This document shows positions 28,012 to 36,715 of a stretch of 64,000 bases of DNA, one piece after another. The stretch's first letter is position 1; each line of letters starts with the position of its first letter. The notes under the pieces were generated by a model. The model did not search any database, was not told where the DNA came from, and saw only the letters and a program-made list of their open reading frames with translations. Source of the stretch: an uncultured Lachnospiraceae bacterium (GTDB lineage Bacteria; Bacillota; Clostridia; Lachnospirales; Lachnospiraceae); NCBI GenBank assembly GCA_902493385.1, contig CABUPO010000010.1, positions 1 through 64,000 of the forward strand, given 5' to 3'. A program made the translations under genes and the position numbers.

Positions 28012-28669
28012 AAAATTATGGCAAAAATACTGGCACATACTTTTTGTGCTTTATATACCAATATATTTGATTTGTTTCGTTTTATTAGAAAGCAGACCGG
28101 TTGATTTAGGAACCAATATTCATATTGCGCTTGATGATTATATTCCGTTTTGCAAATATTTTATAATTCCATATATGCTGTGGTTTATATACATTGCGGC
28201 AACCGTCATATTCTTTTTCTTTTATAACAGAAGCGAATTTATTAAATATGCCGTATTTCTTATAACGGGCATGTCCATATGCCTTGTTATATATTACCTT
28301 TGGCCGTCTTATCAGACGCTCAGGCCAAAGCTTACCGGCACGGATATTTTTACAAATATCATCAGCTTTATATACAGCGCGGATTCCTCTTCAAATATAT
28401 GTCCAAGCATTCATGTACTAAACTCGCTCGCCGCCCATATTGCAATATCAAAAAGCAGCTTTTTTAAAGACAAAAAAATACTGAAGGCAGGCTCATTTAT
28501 TCTTATGGTACTCATTTGCCTTTCAACAGTATTTTTAAAACAGCACTCCGCTTTGGACGGAATATATGCAATTGTTCTTGCTATCATATTATATATACTT
28601 ATATACAGCAGGATAAGTATATTTGAGTTTGTTAATTTATACGGCAAGCTTACCAAAAAGACGCTTTAA
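28004..28669 (+). CDS. PAP2 family membrane phosphatase
   Basis: A 221-aa protein with about six membrane helices and the phosphatidic-acid-phosphatase-2 motifs: a C1-like R107-P108, C2 PSIH (134-137), and C3 with H181 and D185 in KQHSALD. Such enzymes dephosphorylate lipid phosphates or undecaprenyl pyrophosphate, or act as phosphotransferases. The substrate is unknown here. Its start is inside the end of pncB. Its TAA overlaps the stop codon of the convergent glycosyltransferase by two nt, so no terminator fits between. Confidence 0.85.
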   Translation: MLKKLWQKYWHILFVLYIPIYLICFVLLESRPVDLGTNIHIALDDYIPFCKYFIIPYMLWFIYIAATVIFFFFYNRSEFIKYAVFLITGMSICLVIYYLWPSYQTLRPKLTGTDIFTNIISFIYSADSSSNICPSIHVLNSLAAHIAISKSSFFKDKKILKAGSFILMVLICLSTVFLKQHSALDGIYAIVLAIILYILIYSRISIFEFVNLYGKLTKKTL

Positions 28670-29682
28670 GAAAATCCGATAATACGTCTTGAAAGCATAT
28701 ATCCGTATACGATAATCTTACGCCCCGCCGCGCTCTTCATCTGCATAGGCCTTCCGAGCAGACAGTGGTTTACCATATCCGCCATCTCGGGACTGGTATT
28801 TCTCAAATAATCCCAAAGCTCATCACGCTTTTCAAGGCTTTCCTTTGTATCCTCTTTTACAAGAAATGCCGAGCTTATCGTCATCATCATTGTAAGATAC
28901 TTTGTCATATATTTTCTTAATTTCTCGTCCTTAATCAAAGTAAGGTCATGCGCGTCAATCATGATTTTGGTAACTATAATCTGCTGGTCAATACGCTTTA
29001 TCATGATATCTTCATTAACGGACTGGTCGGCTCTTCCGATATAATATCTGTATAAGTCAACATCTATATAATACATCTTTTTAACATACGGAAGCGGCTG
29101 GTATACAAATATATTGTCCACATAAAATGTATGACAGGGAAGCTCTAACCCACAGTCTCTTAACAGCTTTGTTCTGTATATGACAGAATGCATAAGAATA
29201 TTCTGGCTCACTTTGAAGTGCTTTAGGTCTTCCCATGTAAACACCTGCTCCACCGGCATTGCGCTCCGGTAATTAATAACCTTCTCTTTTCCTGTATTCT
29301 GGTTCTCATACACATAATTAGCAATATACATATCTATACCTTCTCCACAAAGCATATCGCGCCTTATAATCTGCATAATATACTTAAGCGAAGCTTCATC
29401 AAACCAGTCGTCACTGTCAAGAACCTTATAATACATTCCACGCGCATGCTTAAGCCCGGTATTGACCGCACTTCCGTGCCCGCCATTCTCTTTTGAAATA
29501 CACCTTACTATATCAGGATATCTGTTCTCGTATTCTCTTCCAATCTTTTCTGTATCGTCTGTGGAACCATCATCCACAACTATTATCTCTACTTCATTAC
29601 CTGCTTTTAACACTGATTCTATAGCATTACTCATATACTCAGCCGAATTATAACACGGAATTGCAACGGTAAGTAATTTCAT
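28666..29682 (-). CDS. GT2 family glycosyltransferase
   Basis: 338 aa. The GT-A fold has VAIPCYNSAEYM at the N-terminus, VVDDGSTDDT, and the DxD region VLDSDDWFDE near residue 98. The C-terminal part after residue 220 is alpha-helical without clear membrane segments. It probably transfers a sugar to a cell-surface glycan. Its stop codon interlocks with that of the PAP2 gene. The ribosome binding site is weak (GCGAG). The ATG at 29682 is chosen because the GT-A strand starts there. Confidence 0.85.
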   Translation of the reverse strand: MKLLTVAIPCYNSAEYMSNAIESVLKAGNEVEIIVVDDGSTDDTEKIGREYENRYPDIVRCISKENGGHGSAVNTGLKHARGMYYKVLDSDDWFDEASLKYIMQIIRRDMLCGEGIDMYIANYVYENQNTGKEKVINYRSAMPVEQVFTWEDLKHFKVSQNILMHSVIYRTKLLRDCGLELPCHTFYVDNIFVYQPLPYVKKMYYIDVDLYRYYIGRADQSVNEDIMIKRIDQQIIVTKIMIDAHDLTLIKDEKLRKYMTKYLTMMMTISSAFLVKEDTKESLEKRDELWDYLRNTSPEMADMVNHCLLGRPMQMKSAAGRKIIVYGYMLSRRIIGFS

Positions 29683-29749
29683 AATAATCAACTCGCTTTT
29701 TGATATTGTGTACATACTAACATATCATCTTTCATGAAGCAACCCGTTA

Positions 29750-31240
29750 TTACATATAAAATTCATCCTCCGGAGACTCCGCTCCATCAAATTCAAACGT
29801 AAAACAGCTTCCTTCACCAAGCTTACTTTCTACCTCTATACTTCCCCCATGTTTTATCGCAATCTGTCTTGCAATCATAAGTCCAAGCCCCGAGCCCTTT
29901 TCATTCATGCGAAGCTTGGAACGATAAAATTTATCAAATATATTCGGAATCATATCCTCGGCAATTCCGACTCCATAGTCCCTTATACTGATACGCATCC
30001 TGTCAGCATTTTCTATGTTTATCTCAACTTTTCCGCCTTCGTCAGAAAATTTTATCGCATTGTCTACAATTATCATAAACATCTGCTTTAACCTGTCATA
30101 ATCACCAAGCATGAAATGATATGGGTCGTCGGCGTTAAACTTTATTTCTATATTTTTTTCTTTGCATAAAACCCGTGCGCTTCTTATAACGTTCTCGATT
30201 ATCTGCACAACGCTTACAGGTTCTTTATCCACCTCAAAATCCGGATTCTGCATTTTGGACAGCGTAAGAAGGTCTCCGACAAGTCTTTCCATTGTGGAAC
30301 ACTCGGAAAGCATACGCTTAAGCGAATAAGATATCTTGTCCTTGTCCGTAACATATCCGTCTGCAAGTGATTCCGCATAACCCCGCATTACTGTTATAGG
30401 CGTCCTCAGCTCATGTGATACATTTGCAAAAAAATCCATTCTTCCCCGTTCTATTCTGTCGCGTATACGTTCATTTTCAGCAAGCTTGTCAGACAAAATA
30501 TCTATAGTGTCTTCCAGCTCTCCAAGCTCCCCTCGTGCATTTATTCCTGTCTTTATAGAGTACTCGCCATTAGCAAGACGGTTCGCCGTCTCTCTAATCT
30601 TTGTTATCGGATACGATATCTGTCTTGCAAAAAACAACGCTATCAGAAATGACACAACCCATGCAATAAACAAACTCATTATAATGATACTTTTGCATCT
30701 GTTAATAACGTTAATACGGCTTTCTGCTATTCCGTTCAGAAGGACGACGCCTATTACACGGCCTCCGCCGTCATGCACTGGCGCCGCCGCATATATCAGG
30801 TCAGTCTCATATATTTCATCATAACTCTGATTTACCGCAGACTCATTATTCTCAAATACATATTTTACAGTTTTTTTCATTCCTTTTGACAGCTGCTTGT
30901 ATTTTACCGAAACATTAGTATATCTTTTCTTAAGACGGTTATCTGACTTGTAATTTGGCAGAATCCATGCGTCAACCATCTGGCTCTCAAGCATTGAAGT
31001 AGCAGCATCCATGAAATTAACAAATTCTGACGGTTCTTCATTTATTGCATAATCTTCTACATTATAGGCTATCTCCTCCGACTCGGTAATAAGCTGCTCT
31101 TCATAATCTCTTATCACGCTTTCGGAATATATCTCCATAAATACTACGCCTACAAGCAAGAGCAGCACCGAAAATACTATACCGAAAATTAACAGCACTC
31201 TGAAATATATAGTATTATAAAATCTGATACTTTTTTTCAA
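29750..31240 (-). CDS. Membrane sensor histidine kinase
   Basis: 496 aa: two membrane helices (about 13-35 and 185-205) flank an extracytoplasmic sensor domain. A HAMP domain (about 205-258), HisKA with phospho-acceptor H276 in VSHELRTP, and HATPase (N, G1 and G2 boxes; GSGLGLMIARQ) follow. It begins with TTG, its TTGA overlapping the TGA of the response regulator gene. Together they form a PhoR/PhoB- or ResE/ResD-like pair; the signal is unknown. Confidence 0.92.
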   Translation of the reverse strand: MKKSIRFYNTIYFRVLLIFGIVFSVLLLLVGVVFMEIYSESVIRDYEEQLITESEEIAYNVEDYAINEEPSEFVNFMDAATSMLESQMVDAWILPNYKSDNRLKKRYTNVSVKYKQLSKGMKKTVKYVFENNESAVNQSYDEIYETDLIYAAAPVHDGGGRVIGVVLLNGIAESRINVINRCKSIIIMSLFIAWVVSFLIALFFARQISYPITKIRETANRLANGEYSIKTGINARGELGELEDTIDILSDKLAENERIRDRIERGRMDFFANVSHELRTPITVMRGYAESLADGYVTDKDKISYSLKRMLSECSTMERLVGDLLTLSKMQNPDFEVDKEPVSVVQIIENVIRSARVLCKEKNIEIKFNADDPYHFMLGDYDRLKQMFMIIVDNAIKFSDEGGKVEINIENADRMRISIRDYGVGIAEDMIPNIFDKFYRSKLRMNEKGSGLGLMIARQIAIKHGGSIEVESKLGEGSCFTFEFDGAESPEDEFYM

Positions 31241-31938
31241 TTCTTTTCCTGCTCCTCTATTTCAAACTTATAACCTAAGCCCCATATAGTCTTAATCCGC
31301 CATTCAGGATGCGGAACTTTATCCAGCTTTGCGCGAAGCCTTTTTATATGCGAATCCACTGTACGGCTGTCCCCGAAATAATCAATCCCCCATAAGCTGT
31401 CAAGAAGATTGTCCCTTGTAAATACTTTGTTAGGATTACCTGCAAGAACCCACATAGTCTCTATCTCTTTTTTCGTAAGCGGTATATTAGTTCCTGAAAT
31501 ATGAAGAGTATATTCTTCAATATTAATCGTCACGGTACTTATGCTGAGAACTCCCCTGGATTCTTCTGTATCCTGCCTGCTCATTCTCCTTAATATCGCA
31601 CGTATTCTTGCCATTACCTCACTGGGACTGAAGGGCTTGACAATATAATCGTCTGCTCCTATATCAAGTCCCATAATACGTTCAAAATCTTCTCCTCTTG
31701 CTGTAATTATTATCACTGGAACATCCGATTCTTCTCTTATCTCTCTACAGACCTGATATCCATCCTTCTTCGGCATCATTACATCCAAAAGCACAAGAAC
31801 AGGATTATATCTGTTAAACATCTGTATCGCCTCTGCACCGTCTTTTGCAACAAGCGGTTCAAATCCCTCGTTTACTACATAAGTTGATAAAATATCAGTA
31901 ATATCCTGATTATCATCTGCAATTAATATATACTGCAT
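31237..31938 (-). CDS. OmpR/PhoB-type response regulator
   Basis: 233 aa. The receiver domain has phospho-acceptor D52 (LLDVMMPKKDG) and K102 in IVKPF. The winged-helix output domain has RTVDSHIKRLRAKL and a final WGLGYKFE. AGGAGG lies 6 nt before the ATG. It is first in the operon with its kinase. A pair of TGACA direct repeats (32042-32057), spaced like a Pho box, lies upstream, so autoregulation is likely. Confidence 0.93.
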   Translation of the reverse strand: MQYILIADDNQDITDILSTYVVNEGFEPLVAKDGAEAIQMFNRYNPVLVLLDVMMPKKDGYQVCREIREESDVPVIIITARGEDFERIMGLDIGADDYIVKPFSPSEVMARIRAILRRMSRQDTEESRGVLSISTVTINIEEYTLHISGTNIPLTKKEIETMWVLAGNPNKVFTRDNLLDSLWGIDYFGDSRTVDSHIKRLRAKLDKVPHPEWRIKTIWGLGYKFEIEEQEKN

Positions 31939-32040
31939 ATCGGCCCTCCTTTAAAATAAGTACAGTTTATAATAAACATTATATAACATATTTTTATAAA
32001 ATAAAATGCCGTATATTTATGTCAATAAAATCGAAAAACT

Positions 32041-32058
32041 ATGACATTATTCTGACAA
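32041..32058. promoter_or_regulatory. Pho-box-like direct repeat
   Basis: TGACA at 32042-32046 and 32053-32057 with a 6-nt gap. On the minus strand this reads TGTCA-N6-TGTCA, the spacing of the PhoB-type operator for OmpR-family dimers. It lies between the response regulator gene and the divergent Ig-like gene. Confidence 0.45.
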
Positions 32059-32104
32059 ACAATAACTTTATTTTATTATTAACATTCATTAAGGAGAATA
32101 CTAT

Positions 32105-32851
32105 ATGAACCGCAGACGCATTATATCGTTTTTACTTATAATATCGCTGTGTATGGCCTTTTGCAATACAGCAGACGCGGCCGTATCAAGAACTCCGCGT
32201 CTTAGCATGAAGACTCTTTATATTGCAAAGGACAACACATATAAGCTTCACATTTATAACACAAAGCCTGAGTATACAACCGAATTTTCCTCAAGCGACT
32301 CAGACATTGTTATGATTAAAAAGAACAAAATTAAAAACTGCAGACTTAAAGCTAATGCAATTGGAACAGCGACCATTACGGCTAAAGTCTTCGATGAGAC
32401 AGGCAGTGAAATAACCACTCTGAAATGCAAGGTTGTCGTATCGCCACCTGCTTTAAGCATTAAGTTTACCAAACGAAAGGTTAAACTTAATACAGGACGC
32501 TCCCGTATTATAAAGGCAGTTATAAAGCCTAATATATCTTACGAGCAGCCAAAATATACTTCTGACGACACAGGCATTGCAACAATAAGCAGCACAGGCG
32601 TTGTAACTGCAATATCTGAAGGCCAGACTACTATCCGTGCAACTATTGCCAATGGAAGCACAGCTTCATGCATTATAACTGTAGTCGGCAAAAAGCCTCA
32701 GAACCAGCCTGAAAAGACGCCTGATGCTCCTTCCTTCAGTCCATCACCGACTGCCGGCGATAAGCCTTCAGAAGACGAAATTCCAAAACCGTCTCCTAAA
32801 GCTACTGTCAAACCATTTAAGACATATAGTACCAATGACGATACCGATTAA
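32105..32851 (+). CDS. Secreted protein with two Ig-like (Big_2-type) domains
   Basis: 248 aa: signal peptide (about 1-25), two bacterial Ig-like domains (about 30-115 and 118-198; the second has SDDTGIATISSTGVVTAISEGQTTI), then a Pro/Ser/Thr-rich tail with no LPXTG motif. It is a short surface or matrix protein without a catalytic domain. It is divergent from the two-component system and shares the intergenic region with the Pho-box-like site, so it may be a target. The function is unknown. Confidence 0.8.
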   Translation: MNRRRIISFLLIISLCMAFCNTADAAVSRTPRLSMKTLYIAKDNTYKLHIYNTKPEYTTEFSSSDSDIVMIKKNKIKNCRLKANAIGTATITAKVFDETGSEITTLKCKVVVSPPALSIKFTKRKVKLNTGRSRIIKAVIKPNISYEQPKYTSDDTGIATISSTGVVTAISEGQTTIRATIANGSTASCIITVVGKKPQNQPEKTPDAPSFSPSPTAGDKPSEDEIPKPSPKATVKPFKTYSTNDDTD

Positions 32852-32883
32852 TGTGGAGGAGTTATGAAAAAACGTCATAACTA

Positions 32884-32929
32884 AAAATAGGATTTCTGAT
32901 ACGCATAAGCGTATTGGGAATCCTATTTT
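32884..32929 (+). terminator. Terminator after the Ig-like gene
   Basis: Long hairpin: outer arms AAAATAGGATT (32884-32894) and AATCCTATTTT (32919-32929), inner arms ATACGC and GCGTAT. It begins directly after a 6-codon open frame that follows the gene. Confidence 0.75.
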
Positions 32930-32953
32930 AGGTTTGGAAAGGTACCTTAATTC

Positions 32954-33132
32954 GCAAAACCGTCCGCATAGCGGACGTCGCTGCTTCGCAGCTTTTTATT
33001 TTGCTCATTATAGGGCAGTCACTGCTTCCATCCAAAAAAATAATCACTGACTTTTATAAGCAAGCTTATAAGCCAGGGATTTTTTTTGAATGTGAATAGT
33101 AACTTTTTAGCGAAACTTGCGACGGTTTTTGC
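32954..33132. mobile_element. MITE-like element with imperfect terminal inverted repeats
   Basis: The left end GCAAAACCGTCCGCA (32954-32968) matches the reverse complement of the right end (33118-33132), GCAAAAACCGTCGCA, with one insertion and one deletion. Inside are three hairpins: CGTCCGC/GCGGACG (32961-32977); GCTGC/GCAGC followed by TTTTTATTTTG (32980-33003); and a long one (33042-33081) with A and T runs on its sides, like a bidirectional terminator. There is no open reading frame. It fills most of the 346-nt gap between the Ig-like gene and the zinc-ribbon gene. I see no convincing target-site duplication. Confidence 0.4.
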
Positions 33133-33197
33133 TTGAATTACAGGCATATGATTATTACACTTATATCAGTTACATTAATAATACGAGGTGATTTTAA

Positions 33198-33383
33198 ATG
33201 CTTAAAGTATACATATGTCCTATCTGCGGCTCATACCGTTTTGTCACAAGCTATAACTATACCTGCTACAAATGTGGTTGCAATATGTCTCTCGCCGATA
33301 TAGAATATAAGAATTATATAGAGCTTTCTTCTGATGAAAGACAGGCTATTACAAAAAAATATGCAGGTGGACATTATGAATAA
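33198..33383 (+). CDS. Small zinc-ribbon protein
   Basis: A 61-aa protein with two CxxC pairs (C7/C10 in CPICG and C23/C26 in CYKCG) that form a zinc ribbon, then a short helical tail. GAGGTG precedes the ATG by 7 nt. Its last 8 nt overlap the start of the CYTH gene, so the pair is coupled. I do not recognise the family; a nucleic-acid- or protein-binding partner role is possible but unsupported. Confidence 0.65.
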   Translation: MLKVYICPICGSYRFVTSYNYTCYKCGCNMSLADIEYKNYIELSSDERQAITKKYAGGHYE

Positions 33384-33876
33384 AACTTACGAAATAGAAA
33401 AAAAATATCTTGTTAAAAAGCTTCCTGAGGCGCTGCATTCATATCCCCACTATGATATTGAACAGGGATATCTTTGTACCAATCCGGTTATACGTGTACG
33501 AAAAACCGACGCCGACTATATTCTTACATACAAATCTTCCGGCATGATGATGCGCGAAGAATACGAGCATCCGCTTACATGCGACGGATACAATCATCTG
33601 ATTAAAAAAGCGGACGGAACTGTAATATCAAAAACACGCTATCTTATTAAGGGAAATGACAGGCATACAATCGAGCTGGATATATTTCACAAAGACCTCA
33701 AAGGAATTGTTCTTGCAGAAGTGGAGTTTTCTTCACTTAATGATGCTCAGGAATATATTCCTCCGGAGTGGTTTGGCGAGGAAGTTACAGACAATATCTG
33801 CTTCCATAACAGCAGAATAAGCCGTATGAAAGCAGATGAACGTCTTGCCTTTGTCGCTAAATACGCTGCTGATTGA
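33376..33876 (+). CDS. CYTH domain (triphosphate tunnel metalloenzyme family) protein
   Basis: 166 aa. It starts with the CYTH signature ExExK (E6, E8, K10 in EIEKK), followed by alternating charged beta strands (VIRVRKTDADYILTYKS, EYEHPLT, TRYLIKG, IELDIF, LAEVEF). The family hydrolyses triphosphates or cyclises ATP in a tunnel formed by these residues. Bacterial stand-alone members often act on inorganic tripolyphosphate. The ATG at 33376 has AGGTGG 5 nt upstream and lies within the end of the zinc-ribbon gene. Its 3' end overlaps the convergent esterase by 20 nt. Confidence 0.88.
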   Translation: MNKTYEIEKKYLVKKLPEALHSYPHYDIEQGYLCTNPVIRVRKTDADYILTYKSSGMMMREEYEHPLTCDGYNHLIKKADGTVISKTRYLIKGNDRHTIELDIFHKDLKGIVLAEVEFSSLNDAQEYIPPEWFGEEVTDNICFHNSRISRMKADERLAFVAKYAAD

Positions 33877-35866
33877 CAAATACCGAAAACGGTGACGCCG
33901 TAAGTCCCTCACCGTTATACAGCGGCGGTCTGCATGGGTCGTTAAACCATGCGTACCGCAGCGCATCGATATGCGGCGCATCCTTATCATATAATATTTC
34001 CATTGTATCTTTAGCAGTTACGTTAAAGCCCGAGGCCTTAAACCATTCAATATTACCGCTGTATATGTCGTCTGCCTTACAGCCTTCCTTTATAACTCCT
34101 AATTCAAAGTAATCAACATTATCATTTACTGCCAGCAGACCGCCTCTGCAATGTGAAAATGTTAATCTGACCGCCGGTTTGTCCTCATCACACACCGCAC
34201 GGACAATCTGAGGGCCACTGTATTCATTATCCTTGCCATATATCATCGAAAGCGCCGCAAGCGCAAGCCTTTTTCCGACAGCTTCTTTATTCTGAGGATG
34301 CAAATCATTACTTTCCCCGATATCAATAGTAACCGCCATTGCCGTATTATTAATTGCAGCTGCACGTCTCTGCTGTTCTCTTATCTCGGCCCAGTTATCG
34401 CTCATAACCAAAGCCGCCGGGTCGTCAAACTGCGGAAGCTGCACAAAGAAAAACGGCAGGTTTTCTCCAAACCAGCTGCGCCAGCAGTTAATCAAATCTG
34501 TCATCAGACTTTCATATCTAAGCGGGTCTCCCGCATTAGATTCAGCCTGATACCAAAGCCCGCCCTTAAAACTGTATTTTAATAGCGGATGCATCATTCC
34601 GTTATATATCGCCGTAGGCTTATACTGGAAAAACGTCATAAGAGGAAGCGTCCTCATATGAGCGCCTTTAATATATTTCCATTCACCAGACACATCAAAC
34701 TCCCAGCGCCCGCATGAAGGAGCGGCATCCTCAGGATTGCATGCATTCCCTATATATGAGCCCTCAAAAATATAAGCATTCCCCTGAAGACAATATTTTT
34801 TGCCACGAATAAATCCTCCCGTTCCTCTGTTCACAATAAGACGTACTGCAAGCACGTTTTTTCCATGCTTTAATACGCCGTCGTTAAGAGGATATCTTCT
34901 TGGAGGATAACAGTAATCCACACTTCCAGCCTGTACGCCGTTTAGATATGTCTTGTCACCGTCTACCATAGCTCCAAGTCTCAGCATAACACCGTGCAGA
35001 TTATAATCGTCAGGAATATAAAACTCTTTTCTAAACCAGACGGAACCCTGATAATCTTCAAGCCCGGTATCGTAAAACATTCCCGGAATATTAATAGTAT
35101 TCCAGTCTGAATCGTCAAAATCTGCTTCGGCATACACTGCTTTACCGTCCATAATACCAGGGTCGGCTTCATCAAGCTCTGCATACCAGTCGGAAAGATC
35201 CTTTGCATCATATTCTTTTACTCCGGCAACAAAGCTATCGTCTTTAAGACGCTCAAGCTCTTCATCATACACCTTATACTTCTTTATCACATCCTCCGGA
35301 AGATGCGCCTCAATAGGCGTGCCTCCTATAGCCGTATTTACAAGCCCTATTGGAATATGCTCACTAATATGTATATTTTCAGCAAAATTAAATCCTGTTG
35401 CACTCATTTTTAATATATCATTATAATCAGACGCTTTAAGCCACACGCCTCCCTCAAACTGTTCTTTACTCTTTCCAAAGCATATCTGCTCCGGAACACG
35501 AAACTCCCTTATATGCGGATAATTAATCTGTGAAAGCCCTGGGCCTGTAAGGTCAATAGTTCTTTGAATCGGAAGCTCCATATTGGACTGCCCGCTTATT
35601 ATATACACATCACCGATAAGAATGTCGTTTATCGTAAGCGCGTCCTCTCCTGAGCTTATTGTCATGGAAAACGGCCCTCCCGCTTCATGTGTTCTGATAT
35701 TAAATACGAACTCGCCATTATCATCTGTGGCCGCGCTGTATTTTTCACCACAAAATTCCATATCCAATGGAACTCCTGCGTCTGCAAAGCCCCATATCTT
35801 TACGTTACTTTCTCTTTGAAGCACCATTTTATCCTGAAAACATGCAAACATTTCAAATTTCGCCAT
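33857..35866 (-). CDS. Sialate O-acetylesterase-like SGNH esterase
   Basis: 669 aa, no signal peptide, so probably cytoplasmic. It has an N-terminal beta domain (about 5-85) and the SGNH nucleophile S94 in SGQSNMELP. A beta-sandwich insert resembling GH2-type sugar-binding domains follows (about 245-390; WFRKEFYIPDD, VRLIVNRGTGGF). The second half of the catalytic domain has KGGLWYQAESNA and NDLHPQNK with the Asp/His. Such enzymes remove acetyl groups from sialic acid or plant glycan oligosaccharides (CE20-like). With GH115 in the same window a plant glycan is more likely, but this is inference. GGAGG is 7 nt before the ATG. Confidence 0.88.
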   Translation of the reverse strand: MAKFEMFACFQDKMVLQRESNVKIWGFADAGVPLDMEFCGEKYSAATDDNGEFVFNIRTHEAGGPFSMTISSGEDALTINDILIGDVYIISGQSNMELPIQRTIDLTGPGLSQINYPHIREFRVPEQICFGKSKEQFEGGVWLKASDYNDILKMSATGFNFAENIHISEHIPIGLVNTAIGGTPIEAHLPEDVIKKYKVYDEELERLKDDSFVAGVKEYDAKDLSDWYAELDEADPGIMDGKAVYAEADFDDSDWNTINIPGMFYDTGLEDYQGSVWFRKEFYIPDDYNLHGVMLRLGAMVDGDKTYLNGVQAGSVDYCYPPRRYPLNDGVLKHGKNVLAVRLIVNRGTGGFIRGKKYCLQGNAYIFEGSYIGNACNPEDAAPSCGRWEFDVSGEWKYIKGAHMRTLPLMTFFQYKPTAIYNGMMHPLLKYSFKGGLWYQAESNAGDPLRYESLMTDLINCWRSWFGENLPFFFVQLPQFDDPAALVMSDNWAEIREQQRRAAAINNTAMAVTIDIGESNDLHPQNKEAVGKRLALAALSMIYGKDNEYSGPQIVRAVCDEDKPAVRLTFSHCRGGLLAVNDNVDYFELGVIKEGCKADDIYSGNIEWFKASGFNVTAKDTMEILYDKDAPHIDALRYAWFNDPCRPPLYNGEGLTASPFSVFVNQQRI

Positions 35867-35890
35867 TACATATCCTCCCCATACAAATCA

Positions 35891-35939
35891 AATATCCCAC
35901 AGATACTTTTCCTCCAGGGAATAAGCTCTGCGGGATATT
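35891..35939 (-). terminator. Hairpin after the lipoprotein gene
   Basis: Arms AATATCCCACAGA (35891-35903) and TCTGCGGGATATT (35927-35939) with one mismatch. It lies between the lipoprotein gene and the esterase gene on the same strand. The T tract is poor, so it could also be a leader structure of the esterase. Confidence 0.45.
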
Positions 35940-35986
35940 CTTTATATACGAATCCTTAATTTCTAAATCAAGCCAAACACTGTAAA

Positions 35987-36406
35987 TTATTTGTACTCTT
36001 TTGAAAGAATTACGTTACCGTCTTTGTCAAGATACTCAACTATCATTGATTCAGTATCAGCAACCTCTGCCTTTACCTGAGAAAGAGCTGTTGTAAATGA
36101 CTCTTCCATTGCATCCATCGACTGCTCAAGAGCGGTCTTTACAGTTTCAGTATCTCCTACGTCAGTTGTATACTGATATACATAAACGAGAGAATTACCT
36201 CTAACCTCAACAGAAAGCTTCATTCCCTGTGCTTCTATTGCAGAAGACATCTCGTCAATCTGTGACTGGCTTGCGCTTATATACTCCTCAAGCGCAGAAT
36301 TATTAGCGCCGCTGCTTGCTTCTTTCTTTCCTCCGCATGCTGCCACTGAAAGGCAGAGGCTCAGGCAAAGAACAAAACTTGTGAAAATACGTGTTACCTT
36401 TTTCAT
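35987..36406 (-). CDS. DUF4854-like lipoprotein
   Basis: 139 aa. A signal peptide ends in a lipobox SVAAC with C24 as the lipidated cysteine. The mature part is a small alpha+beta domain (LSVEVRGNSLVYVYQYTTD) of a type common in Lachnospiraceae and usually labelled DUF4854. No function is known. It has its own promoter at 36444-36472. Confidence 0.75.
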   Translation of the reverse strand: MKKVTRIFTSFVLCLSLCLSVAACGGKKEASSGANNSALEEYISASQSQIDEMSSAIEAQGMKLSVEVRGNSLVYVYQYTTDVGDTETVKTALEQSMDAMEESFTTALSQVKAEVADTESMIVEYLDKDGNVILSKEYK

Positions 36407-36443
36407 ACTTAATTTCCCTCTCTTTTTCTAAATTATGTTAGTT

Positions 36444-36472
36444 ACTATATCACATAAATATACGCTTTTCAA
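36444..36472 (-). promoter_or_regulatory. Sigma-A promoter of the lipoprotein gene
   Basis: Minus-strand TTGAAA (36467-36472), a 17-bp spacer and TATAGT (36444-36449), about 40 nt upstream of the start codon. Confidence 0.65.
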
Positions 36473-36611
36473 TATAAATAATTAGTTTTAGATATTTTTA
36501 TTATTATAATACACACAATATTTTATAAAGTTTTAAAGTACAGGCGGCGTATATTTATACATCCGGCACAGCTATATATTTTAAACAAAATATCCTATTA
36601 ATCTGTATGTT

Positions 36612-36640
36612 TTATCAAAAAGTCCATATATAAGTATAAT
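36612..36640 (+). promoter_or_regulatory. Promoter of the XRE-LytTR pair
   Basis: TTATCA (36612-36617), a 17-bp spacer and a perfect TATAAT (36635-36640), 76 nt upstream of the first start codon. Confidence 0.5.
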
Positions 36641-36715
36641 TTACTCGTATACGGTATTTTCTCAGATATTCTTTAATAGTATTATTTTATTACACATTTA
36701 TACAGGCAGGGAACA

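Larger units (their letters stand above)
36407..36715. other. Divergent intergenic region
   Basis: A 309-nt AT-rich stretch between the lipoprotein gene (minus) and the XRE gene (plus). I see only the two promoters described separately (36444-36472 and 36612-36640) and no open reading frame with a ribosome binding site. Confidence 0.5.

Noticed and set aside
32864..32884. Six-codon open frame (MKKRHN) with GGAGGAG upstream
   Set aside because: The ribosome site is only 2 nt from the ATG and the frame runs straight into the terminator; it is more likely a gene remnant or chance.
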